Counted from the stretch's first letter, positions 24,014-33,381 are shown. The stretch: DNA of 64,000 nucleotides from Planctomycetota bacterium (GCA_020849795.1 JADZFR010000037.1:62001-126000), one strand, 5' to 3'. Program-made: numbers and translations. The notes: generated from the letters alone by a model not told the origin.

Positions 24014-25553
24014 GCCCGCGGCAACCCCAAGCAAAGCGCAGCTTGTGCGGTTCTTTGAAGACCGCGCCGAGGTCGTGCGTACCGCCACGGTCAGCCTGCG
24101 CGAAGGCACGCAGTGGGTACGCGTATCTGGCGCGGGCCTGTTCCTGCATGACCGCAGCGTGCAGGCGCGCGTGCTGTCGGGCGGCGCCACGGTGCTGGCC
24201 GCACGCGTGACGCGGCACACGCGCGAGACGCCGGCTCTGCCCCCTGACGCGGTTGCCGGGCTGACCAGCAAAATCAGCGAGCTGCATCGCGAGATTCAGC
24301 GGCAGCAGCTGCTGCAGTCGCGCCACAACACGCGCGCCGGTATCGCCGAGGCGCTGCTGCGGCGCTGGGCGCTGACGCTGGCTGTGCAGCAGCGCCTCGA
24401 AGGCAGCGAAAGCATCGAGCACTGGAAGAAGGCGTGGCAGGACCTGCTGGCGCGCATCGACGACGCCTGCGGGACCGTGCAATCGATTCGCGAACGCATT
24501 GAGGATGTGCAGCATGAACTGGCACAGCTTCAACAACGAGTCGCCCTTGGCGAAACCACGCAGCAGCACAACGAATGCCTGGTCGAGGTGCAGTTATCTG
24601 CGCGCGCCGGCGGCGACTGCGAAATTGAACTGACTTACCGCACGCCCTGTGCGCTGTGGCGTCCCGAGCACGCGGCGCGGCTGATTGCGGGCAAAGAGCC
24701 GACCATGGACTGGACCAGCTTCGGCGTAGTGTGGCATCGCGCCGCCGAAGACTGGGACGACGTCGAGGTACGCTTCTCGACCGCAAGGCCGGCTGCAATC
24801 GCCGACGCGCCAAACATCGAAGACGATGTGCTGAGCCTGCGCAAGAAGACCGCCGAGGAGCGCAAGGAGATTCGGGTCGAAGTGCGCGAGCAGACCATCG
24901 CCAGCGCGGGCAAGCGCGAAGAGCCGGAGATGCCGGGTGTGGACGACGGCGGCAAGCCGGTCGAGTTCGCGCCCAAGGGCCGTTTCAAACTTGCCGGCGA
25001 CGGCAAGCCGATCCGCGTCGAGATCAGCAGGCGCACACTCAAGTGCAGCATCGAGCGCGCCCTGTACCCCGAACGCGCGCAAACGGCGTTTCTCAAGGCG
25101 ACAGCCAACTGGCAGGGCGAAGCGCCGCTGCTGGCTGGTCCGCTGGCACTGGCCCGCGGCGCGTCGTTGATCGGGCGTTCGCGCGCCGGGTTTGTCGGCG
25201 TGGGCGAGCGCTTTGACACCGGGTTCGGCCCTGAAGACGGCATGCGCTGCAAACGCAGCGTCAGCGAACAGCGCGAGACCGCGAAGTTGACCGGCTCGCA
25301 GACGATCACGCGCGAGGTCACGCTGCGCATCAGCAACCTGTCCCCTGAGATGCGCCCGCTTGCCATCACCGAGCGCCTGCCGGTCAGCGAAATCGAAGGT
25401 CTTGAAGTCAAGCCGCTCGACCTCAAAGGCTGGGATCACGACCAAGCCGACGGCTATGTGAAACGCAGCCTTGAGTTGAAGCCGCACGAGAACCTGACAC
25501 TGACACTCAAGTACGAAATCCGCGCCAAGTCGAACGTGGTATTACCCTTCTGA
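24006..25553 (+). CDS. DUF4139 (MuiA-like) protein 2
   Basis: 515 residues, a shorter paralogue of the preceding gene. It shows the DUF4140-like start (LVRFFEDRAEVVRTATVSLREG), a coiled coil (about 90-190) and the DUF4139 domain ending ENLTLTLKYEIRAKSNVVLPF, without the low-complexity insertion. The GTG at 24006 is chosen: a run of seven G (23993-23999) lies 7 nt upstream and serves as ribosome site while still inside the first gene, so translation is coupled. The tandem, overlapping pair suggests a heteromeric complex; this is inference. Confidence 0.8.
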   Translation: MPEPAATPSKAQLVRFFEDRAEVVRTATVSLREGTQWVRVSGAGLFLHDRSVQARVLSGGATVLAARVTRHTRETPALPPDAVAGLTSKISELHREIQRQQLLQSRHNTRAGIAEALLRRWALTLAVQQRLEGSESIEHWKKAWQDLLARIDDACGTVQSIRERIEDVQHELAQLQQRVALGETTQQHNECLVEVQLSARAGGDCEIELTYRTPCALWRPEHAARLIAGKEPTMDWTSFGVVWHRAAEDWDDVEVRFSTARPAAIADAPNIEDDVLSLRKKTAEERKEIRVEVREQTIASAGKREEPEMPGVDDGGKPVEFAPKGRFKLAGDGKPIRVEISRRTLKCSIERALYPERAQTAFLKATANWQGEAPLLAGPLALARGASLIGRSRAGFVGVGERFDTGFGPEDGMRCKRSVSEQRETAKLTGSQTITREVTLRISNLSPEMRPLAITERLPVSEIEGLEVKPLDLKGWDHDQADGYVKRSLELKPHENLTLTLKYEIRAKSNVVLPF

Positions 25554-25702
25554 GCAGGCATGTGGCCCGGAACCCGCCGCGCCAAAGGCTTGGCGGTCGG
25601 TGCGACTCTGCGAACACGGCGCGCGTGCTATTTTGGACAAGGTGGGTCTTGTGGGCCACTTTTATCCATTTTATGTCGTGCGTTGAAATTTTAAACCGCC
25701 GG

Positions 25703-25735
25703 TATAATATTCGCCCGTGATGCAGCCACGCTGCA
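25703..25735 (+). promoter_or_regulatory. -10 element and hairpin before ccoN
   Basis: Perfect TATAAT at 25703-25708; TTGAAA at 25683 is only 14 bp away, so the -35 is unclear. TGCAGC (25721-25726) and GCTGCA (25730-25735) form a palindrome with a 3-nt centre in the early leader, a possible operator or mRNA hairpin. Confidence 0.5.
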
Positions 25736-25750
25736 CTTCGGGAGAGAGCA

Positions 25751-27163
25751 ATGCCGGACGCCGCCCCACCAGCTACCCACGACGAGTTCGGCCTCGTCAA
25801 GTTCCACATCATTGCCGGGATCACATGGCTGTTTGTCGGCATGCTCGCCGGCACGCTGATGGGCTACCGCCTTTCCGGTGCAGCCGCGGCCGAGTTCCTT
25901 GGCGACATCGCAGAACTGAGCTACGGCCGCATGCGCATGCTGCACACCCACGCGGTGGTTTTCGGCTGGCTGAGCAACGGCTTTCTGGCGTTCAGCTATT
26001 ACGCGATCCCGAAGCTGACCGGGCGACGCCTCTGGATGCGCGGCTTGGCGCGGGGCAACGCGGTGTTCTTCCAGGTGGCGGTGGTGGTGGGAGCGATCGG
26101 CCTGGTGACCGGGCACGCCGAGGGCGTGGAGTATGCCGAGGCGCCGTGGTGGGCCGACATCGTGTTTGCGCTCAGCTTTGTGGGCGCGGTGCTGGTCAAC
26201 GTCGGCACGATCCTGACCAGCGGCGTGAAGAACATGTACGTCACGCTGTGGTACCTGATTCTCGGGTTCGTGTTCACGACCCTGAACTTCGTGATGGCCA
26301 ACACCATCGTCGCCCACGTGGCACCCGGCGCAGCGGGCGCAAGCATTGAGGGCCTTTGGATTCACAATGCCGTCGGCCTGTGGGTCACACCGATGGGCGT
26401 CGCGATCATTTACTATCTGCTGCCCGTGATCCTGAAGCGCCCGATTGCCAGCCACAAGCTGAGCCTGCTGGGCTTCTGGACACTGGCCTTCTTTTACCCT
26501 CTGGGCGGCAGCCACCACTTCTTTTACTCCCCGACGCCGTGGTGGTTGCAGGTGCTGGCGGTGCCGCTGACGTTCACGCTGATCTTTGTGGTCTACAGCG
26601 TCGTCTACAATTTCCTCGCGACGATGAAGGGGCGCTGGAAAGAGATCGCGAAAGACATTCCGCTGCGCTGGCTTACGTTCGGCTTGATCAACTACATCAT
26701 TACCTGCACACAGGGCCCGTTCCATGCGCTGCTCAGCGTGCAGCAGGTGATCCACTTTACTGATTGGGTTGTGGCGCACGCGCACCTGGCGCTGTTCGGT
26801 GTGTTCTCGTGGTGGGTGTACGCGTTCATTTACTGGATCTGGCCCAAGCTCACGGGCCGCGCCTACTCCCGCGCCTTTGCTGAGTGGCACTTCTGGCTGA
26901 CACTGGTCAGCTTCTGGGTGCTGTACTACGTGGCGGACACCGTCGCAGGCCTTATGCAAGGCATGTTCTGGCTGACCACTCTGCCGCTGCAGGACTCGAT
27001 CGAAGCCGCCCTGCCCTTCTGGGCAACACGCGCCATTTCGGGTGTGCTGATCCTGGCCGGCACGATCTGCTTCGTGATCAGCCTGGCCCGCAAGGGCAAG
27101 CCCGTCATTGACGACGACACGAAACAGCCGCAAGCACAACCGGAGGTCGCCCATGTCGAATGA
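25751..27163 (+). CDS. ccoN: cbb3-type cytochrome c oxidase subunit I
   Basis: Catalytic subunit of a high-affinity proton-pumping oxidase, 470 residues with about 12 transmembrane helices. Haem and copper ligands are visible: His65 in LHTHAVVFGW, His205 in LWIHNAVGLW, the pair His255-His256 in GGSHHFFY, and His343/His345 in VVAHAHLALFG. These patterns (GGSHH, AHAHLALFG) separate the cbb3 class from aa3 oxidases. GGGAGAG precedes the ATG. ccoO overlaps the end by 11 bp. A consensus TATAAT lies in the leader; I see no convincing FNR site. Confidence 0.96.
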   Translation: MPDAAPPATHDEFGLVKFHIIAGITWLFVGMLAGTLMGYRLSGAAAAEFLGDIAELSYGRMRMLHTHAVVFGWLSNGFLAFSYYAIPKLTGRRLWMRGLARGNAVFFQVAVVVGAIGLVTGHAEGVEYAEAPWWADIVFALSFVGAVLVNVGTILTSGVKNMYVTLWYLILGFVFTTLNFVMANTIVAHVAPGAAGASIEGLWIHNAVGLWVTPMGVAIIYYLLPVILKRPIASHKLSLLGFWTLAFFYPLGGSHHFFYSPTPWWLQVLAVPLTFTLIFVVYSVVYNFLATMKGRWKEIAKDIPLRWLTFGLINYIITCTQGPFHALLSVQQVIHFTDWVVAHAHLALFGVFSWWVYAFIYWIWPKLTGRAYSRAFAEWHFWLTLVSFWVLYYVADTVAGLMQGMFWLTTLPLQDSIEAALPFWATRAISGVLILAGTICFVISLARKGKPVIDDDTKQPQAQPEVAHVE

Positions 27164-28340
27164 GAAAGCGGTGGTCGCCGAAAAGCCGATGTTCGTGCTG
27201 ACCGTGGCCGGGCTTGGTTTCTTCTTGCTCAGCTTCGTTGGCATGGGCCTGGGACCGTGGCTGGGCCTTGAGCTGGGCATGGAGCCGCCCGAGCAATTCG
27301 TCAACCCGTATGAAGACGACACCGGCGAAATCAACGCCGTCGGCCGCGGCCGCAAGGTTTACATTCGCGAAGCGTGCTGGCATTGCCACAGCCAGTTCGT
27401 GCGTCCCGTGGCCAACGAAGAGTTCCGCTACGGGCCCGTCAGCCAGGCGTGGGAGTACATGTACGACGTGCCCAACACGTTCGGCACCCGGCGCATCGGG
27501 CCTGACCTGGCGCGCGAAGCCGGCCGCCGCAGCGATGACTGGCACTTCGCGCACCTGTGGAACCCGCGCAGCACCGTGCCGGCCAGCATCATGCCCAAGT
27601 ACAAGTGGCTGTTCACCGAAACCGCTGATGGCATTGAGCCCACGCAAGACGCACAAGACCTTGTGGCGTACCTGCAGTACCTGGGCATCAACTTCAAGCA
27701 GGACGTGCGCCGGCAGGTATGGCCCGAGCGCGTGGTGGTGTCGGGCGCGCCCGTGACCACACCCGAAGCCGGTCGCCGCGGCGAAGAGTTGTTCAAGAAC
27801 TACTGCACCGGCTGCCACGGCGAAAGCGGCAACGGGCAGGGGATGGCTTCGCCCTTCCTGAAACCGTCGGCGGCAGATTTGACCACGCGATACCTGCCAC
27901 GCGAAGAAGTTTTCCGCATCCTGTTCATGGGCAGTGAGGGCAGCAGCATGCCCAGCTTCAGCGAACTGACAGAGAAAGACCTGTGGGCGATCAGCCAGCA
28001 CGTCCATTACATGGGCCGCGAAGTGCGTGCCGACGCGCTGAAACCTGCAAACAATGCGCAACTCGTGGCGCGCGGCCGCGAAGTCTACGACCGTTCGTGC
28101 AAGAGTTGCCATGGCGAAGGCGGCGTGGTGCCCGAGATCATGGAAAAGGCGCTGAAACCTTCGCCCAAGCACTTCCGCGACCGGGTTTATGCACCTGACT
28201 ATGTGCGCAAGGTGATCGAGCAGGGACGGCCCGGCACGACCATGGCTTCGTTCGCGCACCTGCCTTCGGAAGAAAAAGACGCGCTGGTTGCATACCTGGC
28301 CAGCCTGTTCGATGCCGACAAGTACAAGGAGAAACCATGA
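27153..28340 (+). CDS. ccoO: cbb3 oxidase subunit II fused to a dihaem cytochrome c (CcoO-CcoP fusion)
   Basis: 395 residues with one N-terminal membrane anchor (about 12-35) and three haem c sites: CWHCH (75-79), CTGCH (218-222) and CKSCH (316-320). Residues 1-200 are CcoO (YIREACWHCHSQFVRP, RRIGPDLAREAGRRSDDWHFAHLWNPR, MPKYKWL). Residues about 205-390 are two cytochrome c domains of the kind normally carried by CcoP. The fusion thus supplies the whole electron entry path in one chain. ATG 27153 is preferred over 27108 because GGAGG lies 7 nt upstream. The next gene overlaps by 4 bp. Confidence 0.92.
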   Translation: MSNEKAVVAEKPMFVLTVAGLGFFLLSFVGMGLGPWLGLELGMEPPEQFVNPYEDDTGEINAVGRGRKVYIREACWHCHSQFVRPVANEEFRYGPVSQAWEYMYDVPNTFGTRRIGPDLAREAGRRSDDWHFAHLWNPRSTVPASIMPKYKWLFTETADGIEPTQDAQDLVAYLQYLGINFKQDVRRQVWPERVVVSGAPVTTPEAGRRGEELFKNYCTGCHGESGNGQGMASPFLKPSAADLTTRYLPREEVFRILFMGSEGSSMPSFSELTEKDLWAISQHVHYMGREVRADALKPANNAQLVARGREVYDRSCKSCHGEGGVVPEIMEKALKPSPKHFRDRVYAPDYVRKVIEQGRPGTTMASFAHLPSEEKDALVAYLASLFDADKYKEKP

Positions 28341-28531
28341 ACCTTGCCTGCTTCTTCTGCGACGAGGGTGCTTACAACACGGCGCTGTTCGTGGTGACCA
28401 TCTTCGGGCTGTTCTTCATGGGCATGTTCATGCTGTGCGTTGGTTACTGGAGGGCCGGCGCGTTCAAGGCCTCCAACCAGACCGAACTCAGGGTTCTTGA
28501 AGCCGAGGGAATCATGGAGGAGAGGCCATGA
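28337..28531 (+). CDS. Small membrane protein of the cbb3 operon
   Basis: 64 residues with one transmembrane helix (about 15-40, ALFVVTIFGLFFMGMFMLCVGYW) and a charged C-terminal tail ending in RVLEAEGIMEERP. Position and shape fit an accessory subunit or assembly factor such as CcoQ or CcoS; the tail WRAGAFKASNQTELRVLEAEG has a loose likeness to the CcoS motif after its helix, but I do not claim identity. Coupled by ATGA overlaps to both neighbours. Confidence 0.65.
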   Translation: MNLACFFCDEGAYNTALFVVTIFGLFFMGMFMLCVGYWRAGAFKASNQTELRVLEAEGIMEERP

Positions 28532-28707
28532 GCACCGACACGAATCAGCCCGCCACGCCGGACAGCGAATCCATCGAAACTGAAATCCCCGGCATGGAGA
28601 ACCCGAAGGTGCCGCTGTGGATCAAGCTGATGTGGCTTGGCGCGGTGCTGTTCATCCTGTGGTACATCATCTTTGGCCTGCAGGCCTCGCCTACGACCTG
28701 GGCTTAG
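28528..28707 (+). CDS. Stand-alone CcoP N-terminal (FixP_N-like) membrane protein
   Basis: A 59-residue gene below common length cut-offs. It starts in an ATGA overlap with the preceding stop (GGAGGAGAGG lies just upstream). Acidic N terminus, then ENPKVPLWIKLMWLGAVLFI and a single transmembrane helix ending WYIIFGLQASPTTW. The phrase N-P-x-x-PLW followed by a helix is the pattern of the CcoP/FixP N-terminal anchor, which in other bacteria is joined to the dihaem domain. Here the haem domains sit on CcoO instead, so CcoP appears to be split between two chains. A strong terminator follows after 16 bp. Confidence 0.75.
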   Translation: MSTDTNQPATPDSESIETEIPGMENPKVPLWIKLMWLGAVLFILWYIIFGLQASPTTWA

Positions 28708-28723
28708 GCCAGGTGAAACAGTC

Positions 28724-28760
28724 GCGGCGCGGACCGGGAGGTCCGCGCCGCATTTTCTTT
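28724..28760 (+). terminator. Rho-independent terminator of the cbb3 operon
   Basis: Perfect 12-bp stem GCGGCGCGGACC (28724-28735) / GGTCCGCGCCGC (28740-28751), loop GGGA, then ATTTTCTTT. The T-tract overlaps the stop codon of the convergent gene at 28759. Confidence 0.93.
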
Positions 28761-30984
28761 ATCGCCCGTAGCTGCCTACCGCCACAACATCACCCAGGCT
28801 GGTCAAGCGCTCCATGCTGTCGGTGCGGCTGTCCCATGCCCACAGTTCGCCGTAGGTGACGTTGCCGTCTGGTCGGTACATCACGCAGTAGGCGACATAG
28901 GCCTTTGCATCCAGCGCGATCGACTGGCACGTTTGGCCTGCAAGCTGCATCCAGCGCCTGCCCCCGGCGGCGCCGGTCGCAATCGTCGCCACGCCGATGC
29001 CCGGCGCGCCGTACACAGACTCGCCCACTGTCGCGTTGGTCCAGCACGAATAGCAGAAGTATGCGCTGTCACTGGTCCACGCGCCTTCACTGTTATAGGC
29101 GGGCTCAAACGCCGCGTTCGCAACAGTCTTGATCAGCTTGCCGTCAGGGCCCCACACGCCGACGTGTCTGCCGTTGGCGGTAAACGCGAACATTTTGCCG
29201 TTGGGGCTGCAGGCAAAGCCGCCGTTCATCATGTCCAGCGCTTCACCGAACTTGAGTTCGGTAAACGTGTACTCGGGGTAGCCCGCTGCCAACGCGCTGT
29301 TCCAGCCGTCGTACACGTACCAGATTTCCCCGCCGCGCCAGGTCGGGCGGCCCAGTGCCTGTCGCGTGCGGTGACTGTTGATGCGGATGTCGCCCATGTC
29401 GTACACGCCGCCTTCGGTAGGCATGATCACACTGCCCGCGCCCGCCCAACGTTTCAGCACGTCGTCCTGCCCGCGTGTTTTGCCACTGCGGTAGATCAGC
29501 GGCAGGGTGCCCAGAATATCGATGTACAGCGAATGGCCCACCGGCACACCGGCTAGGCTGAATGTGCCGTCGGCACCGATGACGCCACGGCATACCGTGT
29601 GGTCGACGATGATCGAGCCCGTAAAGCCGTCGTGTCGGTCGCGGCTCCCGTCAGGGTCATCGTCGTACCACACGATGCGACCCTTGAGCGTGCATGTCTG
29701 CTCGGACTTGAGCGGCTGTGCGATGCCCTTGTTGTCGGCCCAGCGGGGGCTGATCTGGTTGACCACCCCGGTCTCAAGTTCCAGCACGAACACGTCGCGC
29801 TCGAACGAACATATGCCGCTGTTGAGGTTGCTGGAAAAGGCAACGCGCTTGCGGTCCGGCGACACGGCAATCTGCGAAACGCTTGTGCCCTCCCACAACG
29901 TGAGCAGGTTCTTCACGATCTTCTTCGACTTCGTGTCAAACGCCTGCAGACGGGTGACCTTGCCGTTGTTGCGGCCGATCACGATTTCGTGTTCCTCGAG
30001 TGCCCGGAACTTCTCGCCAAGCACTTTGCCGGTTTCACCTTTCTCTGGGCCTGCGCTTCCGTTGTCGGGCCTGGAATCGCGCACCTTGCCGTAGCTGTAT
30101 GTGTAACTCTCTTTGAGTGTGCCGTTGGCCTCAATCTCTGCACCTGACAATTTGCCTCTGGCCTTGAGCGTGCCGCTCCAGCTCAGGCTGACCATGCGGC
30201 CTGCGGTTGCATTGAACACAGCCTCGCCGCTCAGCGCCGATTCGGTCGTGTATCGCGTGGAGGCCGCGTCGTCGAACTGGTTGATCTGCTCAGTGAAATG
30301 CGTGAACTTGATTGCCAGCTTCAACTTGACCGTGACGCCCTCGTCGCGGGACGTGCTCAGGCCCGAGACTGTCGCCGTGATGTCGTGAGACCGGATGACG
30401 TCGCTGGCGCTGAAACCCCCAAGAATGCCGATTTGAGCCGGCTGCAACTTGAAACTGTCGCCGACGCTCACCGACTTGCCGTTCGCGATCACGGGCTGCC
30501 GTTCGCCACAGGCCGCCCCCTGGTTTTCTGCGTCGATCAGGGCGCTCGGCTTGACCGCGAGGCTGCGCGAACCATCGGCCGCCACAGCCAGCACGAACGA
30601 AACATTGGCTTTCCAATCCTGGCCCTCCGTGGTCATCTCCTCAGGCCCTTTGCCCATGTCCAGCACCTGCATGTTCTTGCGGACAATGTGGCCGTAACTG
30701 CGCCAGAGCTGGTTAACGCGGCTGCCCTCCATGCCGGTGATCCACTCGTCGACGTCACGCTGGATGGTGAACCCGAAGCGGTTGTCGGTGGCCCAGTCTT
30801 TTCCCGGGCTATAGGTCACAGTGGACGCAAATTCGATCGCCTCACTCGTGCGCCGCACCGTGCCGAGTTCAAGCTTCTCGGTCAGTACCGCCGACTCCTG
30901 CGCCATCACGACTTTGGGCGATTGGGTGTTTCCGACCGACCAGATGACCAGCAGCGCCGCGCTCAATGCAATCAGGCGTCCCAT
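28759..30984 (-). CDS. Exported protein with TolB-like propeller repeats
   Basis: 741 residues. A signal sequence spans about 1-20 (LIALSAALLVIWSVGNTQS). The first half (about 30-330) is beta-rich without a family I know; the second half contains PD40/TolB-type blades such as SVSQIAVSPDRKRVAFSSNL, NGGFACSPNGKMFAFTANGRHVGVWGPDG and SEGAWTSDSAYFCYSCW, interrupted by an inserted small domain near 440-500 (TCTLKGRIVWYDDDPDGS...GVPVGHSLYIDI) resembling a carboxypeptidase-regulatory unit. A periplasmic or surface binding role is inferred. AAAGGGAGAA lies before the ATG. It stands alone. Confidence 0.72.
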   Translation of the reverse strand: MGRLIALSAALLVIWSVGNTQSPKVVMAQESAVLTEKLELGTVRRTSEAIEFASTVTYSPGKDWATDNRFGFTIQRDVDEWITGMEGSRVNQLWRSYGHIVRKNMQVLDMGKGPEEMTTEGQDWKANVSFVLAVAADGSRSLAVKPSALIDAENQGAACGERQPVIANGKSVSVGDSFKLQPAQIGILGGFSASDVIRSHDITATVSGLSTSRDEGVTVKLKLAIKFTHFTEQINQFDDAASTRYTTESALSGEAVFNATAGRMVSLSWSGTLKARGKLSGAEIEANGTLKESYTYSYGKVRDSRPDNGSAGPEKGETGKVLGEKFRALEEHEIVIGRNNGKVTRLQAFDTKSKKIVKNLLTLWEGTSVSQIAVSPDRKRVAFSSNLNSGICSFERDVFVLELETGVVNQISPRWADNKGIAQPLKSEQTCTLKGRIVWYDDDPDGSRDRHDGFTGSIIVDHTVCRGVIGADGTFSLAGVPVGHSLYIDILGTLPLIYRSGKTRGQDDVLKRWAGAGSVIMPTEGGVYDMGDIRINSHRTRQALGRPTWRGGEIWYVYDGWNSALAAGYPEYTFTELKFGEALDMMNGGFACSPNGKMFAFTANGRHVGVWGPDGKLIKTVANAAFEPAYNSEGAWTSDSAYFCYSCWTNATVGESVYGAPGIGVATIATGAAGGRRWMQLAGQTCQSIALDAKAYVAYCVMYRPDGNVTYGELWAWDSRTDSMERLTSLGDVVAVGSYGR

Positions 30985-31189
30985 AGCTTCTCCCTTTCAG
31001 GCCCGAAAGTCTGTGACGGAAGGCAGATTGTAAGAAGTCATCGACAGGCTGACAGCCCTTCGTGGCCGGGCGGAGCGGTACCCGGAGTCGGATACACTAC
31101 GGGTCATGTGCCAGCGCCGTTACCGTATTCGTTAGCAATGGCCGGATAAGGGTTTACAGCCGGCCCTTTCGGCACAGCGTGCCAGCCAC

Positions 31190-33106
31190 TTATATCGACG
31201 TTGCAACTCTGTCGTCACTGGGTTGGTCCGCATCGCCCTCGATGCTGCTATCGGGTGCGGTTGCTGCACGGATCTCTGGCATGGAAGGGCGGAAGAGACC
31301 CCGGCGAATTCTGTCGCCCTCCGTGTCGATGCGCCCGGGTTCCGCGCCGACCTCGCGCAGCAGCAAGCTGGCTAGGGCGACGGCACCTTCGACCTCCTCG
31401 AACGACACCATGTTTGCCCCGATTTCTTCAAGCATCGGCGCTTCACGCACAAATCGCGCCCGCGTAAGCACGCGAAGGTCGGGGTTGATTTCTTTGGCCG
31501 TGATGATGACCGGAATGCGCGACGCCGCATCGGGCAGCGTGACCAGAAGGTAGCGCGCGTTCTTGATGCCCGCCGCAATCAGTATGTCTTCGCGCGCGGC
31601 GTCGCCGTAAATCGCCGAATGGCCTTCTTCGTTCAAACGCAGCACCGTGTCTACGTTCATCTCGACCACCACAGGCTCGATCTCGAACTCGCGCAGAATG
31701 CGGGCCACAGTCTGCCCCACCGGCCCGTAACCGACGACCACGGACTTGATCTTGTCGGAGGCGCCTTCTTCTTTTGCGGCCTTGAGTCGGGTCATGCTGT
31801 TGACCGCCTTGGCGCGGTTTTCGGATTGCCGCTGCAGGAAGGCTTGAAGGCGCGGGCGACGGCGTATCCAGCCCTCGATCGCCGGGATGGTACGGAACAG
31901 CAGCGGATTGATCGTGATGGAAATCAGCGATGACGCCACCAGCACGCTCATCACCTGGGGGTCGAACACCTGCTGTCCCAACGTGGTGTTCAGCGCAATG
32001 GCGGCCGTGGCAAGAATGAACGAAAACTCGCCGATCTGCGCCAGCGAAACCGCCGCGACCAACCCCATGTGAATCGAGCGCCCCAGCACCAGCACGATGA
32101 ACATCGCCGCCAGCGGCTTGCCGATCAGGATGACGCCCAGCGCGCTCGCCACCAGCCACGGCTCTTCAAGCAGGAAACGGGGCTCAAACAGCATGCCGAC
32201 CGACACAAAAAACAGCACGGCAAACGCGTCGCGCATGGGCAGCGCGTCTGCCGCCGCCTGGTGGCTGACGCGGCTTTGCCCGACAACCATGCCCGCCAGA
32301 AACGCCCCCAGCGCCACCGACGCGCCAAACGCCTTGGCCGACACCACGGCAATGCCGATTGCCAGCGCGAGCACGCACAGTGTGAACAGCTCGCGCGAGC
32401 GCGTGCGCGCCACCTTGGCCAGCATCCACGGCACAATGCGCGCGCCCGCCAGCAACATCAGGCCTGCCAGCAGTGCCACCATGCCCAACGCCTGGCCCAG
32501 GCTGGTGATCACCGGCCAGGCCGTGCTGGCACCCCCGTCGCCGTTCTGGCCGCCTTTCATTGCGATGGTCAACGCCGGCAGCATCACCAGCACCAGCACC
32601 GTCAGGATGTCCTCAACGATCAGCCACCCGACGGCAATGTGTCCAGCCGGTGTCGAGAACTGGTTGCTGTCCTCAAGCCCGCGTATCAGCACCACCGTGC
32701 TTGCCACCGAAAGGCCGAGGCCGAGCACCAGGCCCGACGCCAGCCCCCAGCCCGAGATCAGCGCCATGGCCACGCCCAGCCCGGTGGCAACGGCGCTCTG
32801 CACGATTGCGCCCGGCAACGCCACCGACCGCACCGCCAGCAGGTCCTTCAGGCGAAAGTGCAACCCCACGCCGAACATCAGCAGGGCCACGCCGATCTCG
32901 GCAAGTTCAAAGGCGATGTCGGGGTCAGCGACAAACCCCGGCGTGTATGGGCCAACTACGACACCCGCCAGCAGGTAACCGATAATCGGCGACAGCTTCA
33001 GCCGCTGCGTGATGTAGCCCAGCACCAGTGCAACGCCCAGACCCGCGGCAATCGTGGTTACCAGGGGCATGTCAGGAACAGCGGCCAAGGGCAGCAGGTC
33101 GAACAT
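31190..33106 (-). CDS. Kef/YbaL-type cation:proton antiporter with RCK domain (1)
   Basis: 638 residues: about 12 transmembrane helices of the CPA2 family (residues 10-410; GYLLAGVVVGPYTPG, LGLGLSVASTVVLIRGLED, FGASVALGAFLAGMVVGQS) followed by a Rossmann RCK/TrkA-N domain starting near residue 453 (VVVGYGPVGQTVARIL). The RCK domain would bind NAD(H) or a nucleotide and gate K+ efflux or Na+/H+ exchange. It lacks the TrkA-C domain found in the second copy. Divergent from the gcvT-fragment/mgtE unit; the 205 bp downstream of the gene hold only a weak hairpin. Confidence 0.9.
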   Translation of the reverse strand: MFDLLPLAAVPDMPLVTTIAAGLGVALVLGYITQRLKLSPIIGYLLAGVVVGPYTPGFVADPDIAFELAEIGVALLMFGVGLHFRLKDLLAVRSVALPGAIVQSAVATGLGVAMALISGWGLASGLVLGLGLSVASTVVLIRGLEDSNQFSTPAGHIAVGWLIVEDILTVLVLVMLPALTIAMKGGQNGDGGASTAWPVITSLGQALGMVALLAGLMLLAGARIVPWMLAKVARTRSRELFTLCVLALAIGIAVVSAKAFGASVALGAFLAGMVVGQSRVSHQAAADALPMRDAFAVLFFVSVGMLFEPRFLLEEPWLVASALGVILIGKPLAAMFIVLVLGRSIHMGLVAAVSLAQIGEFSFILATAAIALNTTLGQQVFDPQVMSVLVASSLISITINPLLFRTIPAIEGWIRRRPRLQAFLQRQSENRAKAVNSMTRLKAAKEEGASDKIKSVVVGYGPVGQTVARILREFEIEPVVVEMNVDTVLRLNEEGHSAIYGDAAREDILIAAGIKNARYLLVTLPDAASRIPVIITAKEINPDLRVLTRARFVREAPMLEEIGANMVSFEEVEGAVALASLLLREVGAEPGRIDTEGDRIRRGLFRPSMPEIRAATAPDSSIEGDADQPSDDRVATSI

Positions 33107-33232
33107 GATTCAGGCCGTCTCTACTGTGAACACTCGATCCCGTAGCATCGGGCGGGGGGAATCCTACTCTTGCCGGCCCTTTCCTCAACATGCGCAATGC
33201 GGTGGGGCCGACTTATTCCCTGTGGCAACGCC

Positions 33233-33375
33233 CGCATTGACGACGGGCGGTTGTTCAGGCTAAGCCGGCTGTCCCGGTAAGGAGGCGCCCCGTGCAAGAG
33301 ACCCCGCTTCGCACCGAACACGAACGACTTGGCGCGCGCATGGTTGATAGCGCCGGCTGGTACATGGCGGGGACC
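33233..33375 (+). repeat. Direct repeat copy A (duplicated gcvT leader and 5' end)
   Basis: Aligns almost without gaps to 36502-36645 (offset 3269-3270 bp). The coding part differs at 8 of 84 positions by my count; the leader part is less similar but shares CGCATTGACGAC, GCGGTTGT and CCCGGTAAGGAGG. Confidence 0.85.
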
Positions 33376-33381
33376 GCATGA
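33292..33381 (+). pseudogene. gcvT: Truncated gcvT fragment (first ~25 codons)
   Basis: GTG at 33292 with AAGGAGG upstream opens a 29-codon frame whose first 25 residues match the start of GcvT at 36562 except for Thr8, Ser20 and the end (QETPLRTEHERLGARMVDSA). It stops at TGA 33379-33381 in an ATGA overlap with the mgtE-like gene. The fragment cannot be a functional T-protein, but its intact ribosome site may still drive coupled translation of the transporter. Confidence 0.85.

Noticed and set aside
25683..25696. FNR/Anr site before ccoN (TTGAA-N4-TAAAC)
   Set aside because: Only the left half resembles TTGAT and its position, about 25 bp from the expected start, does not suit activation.
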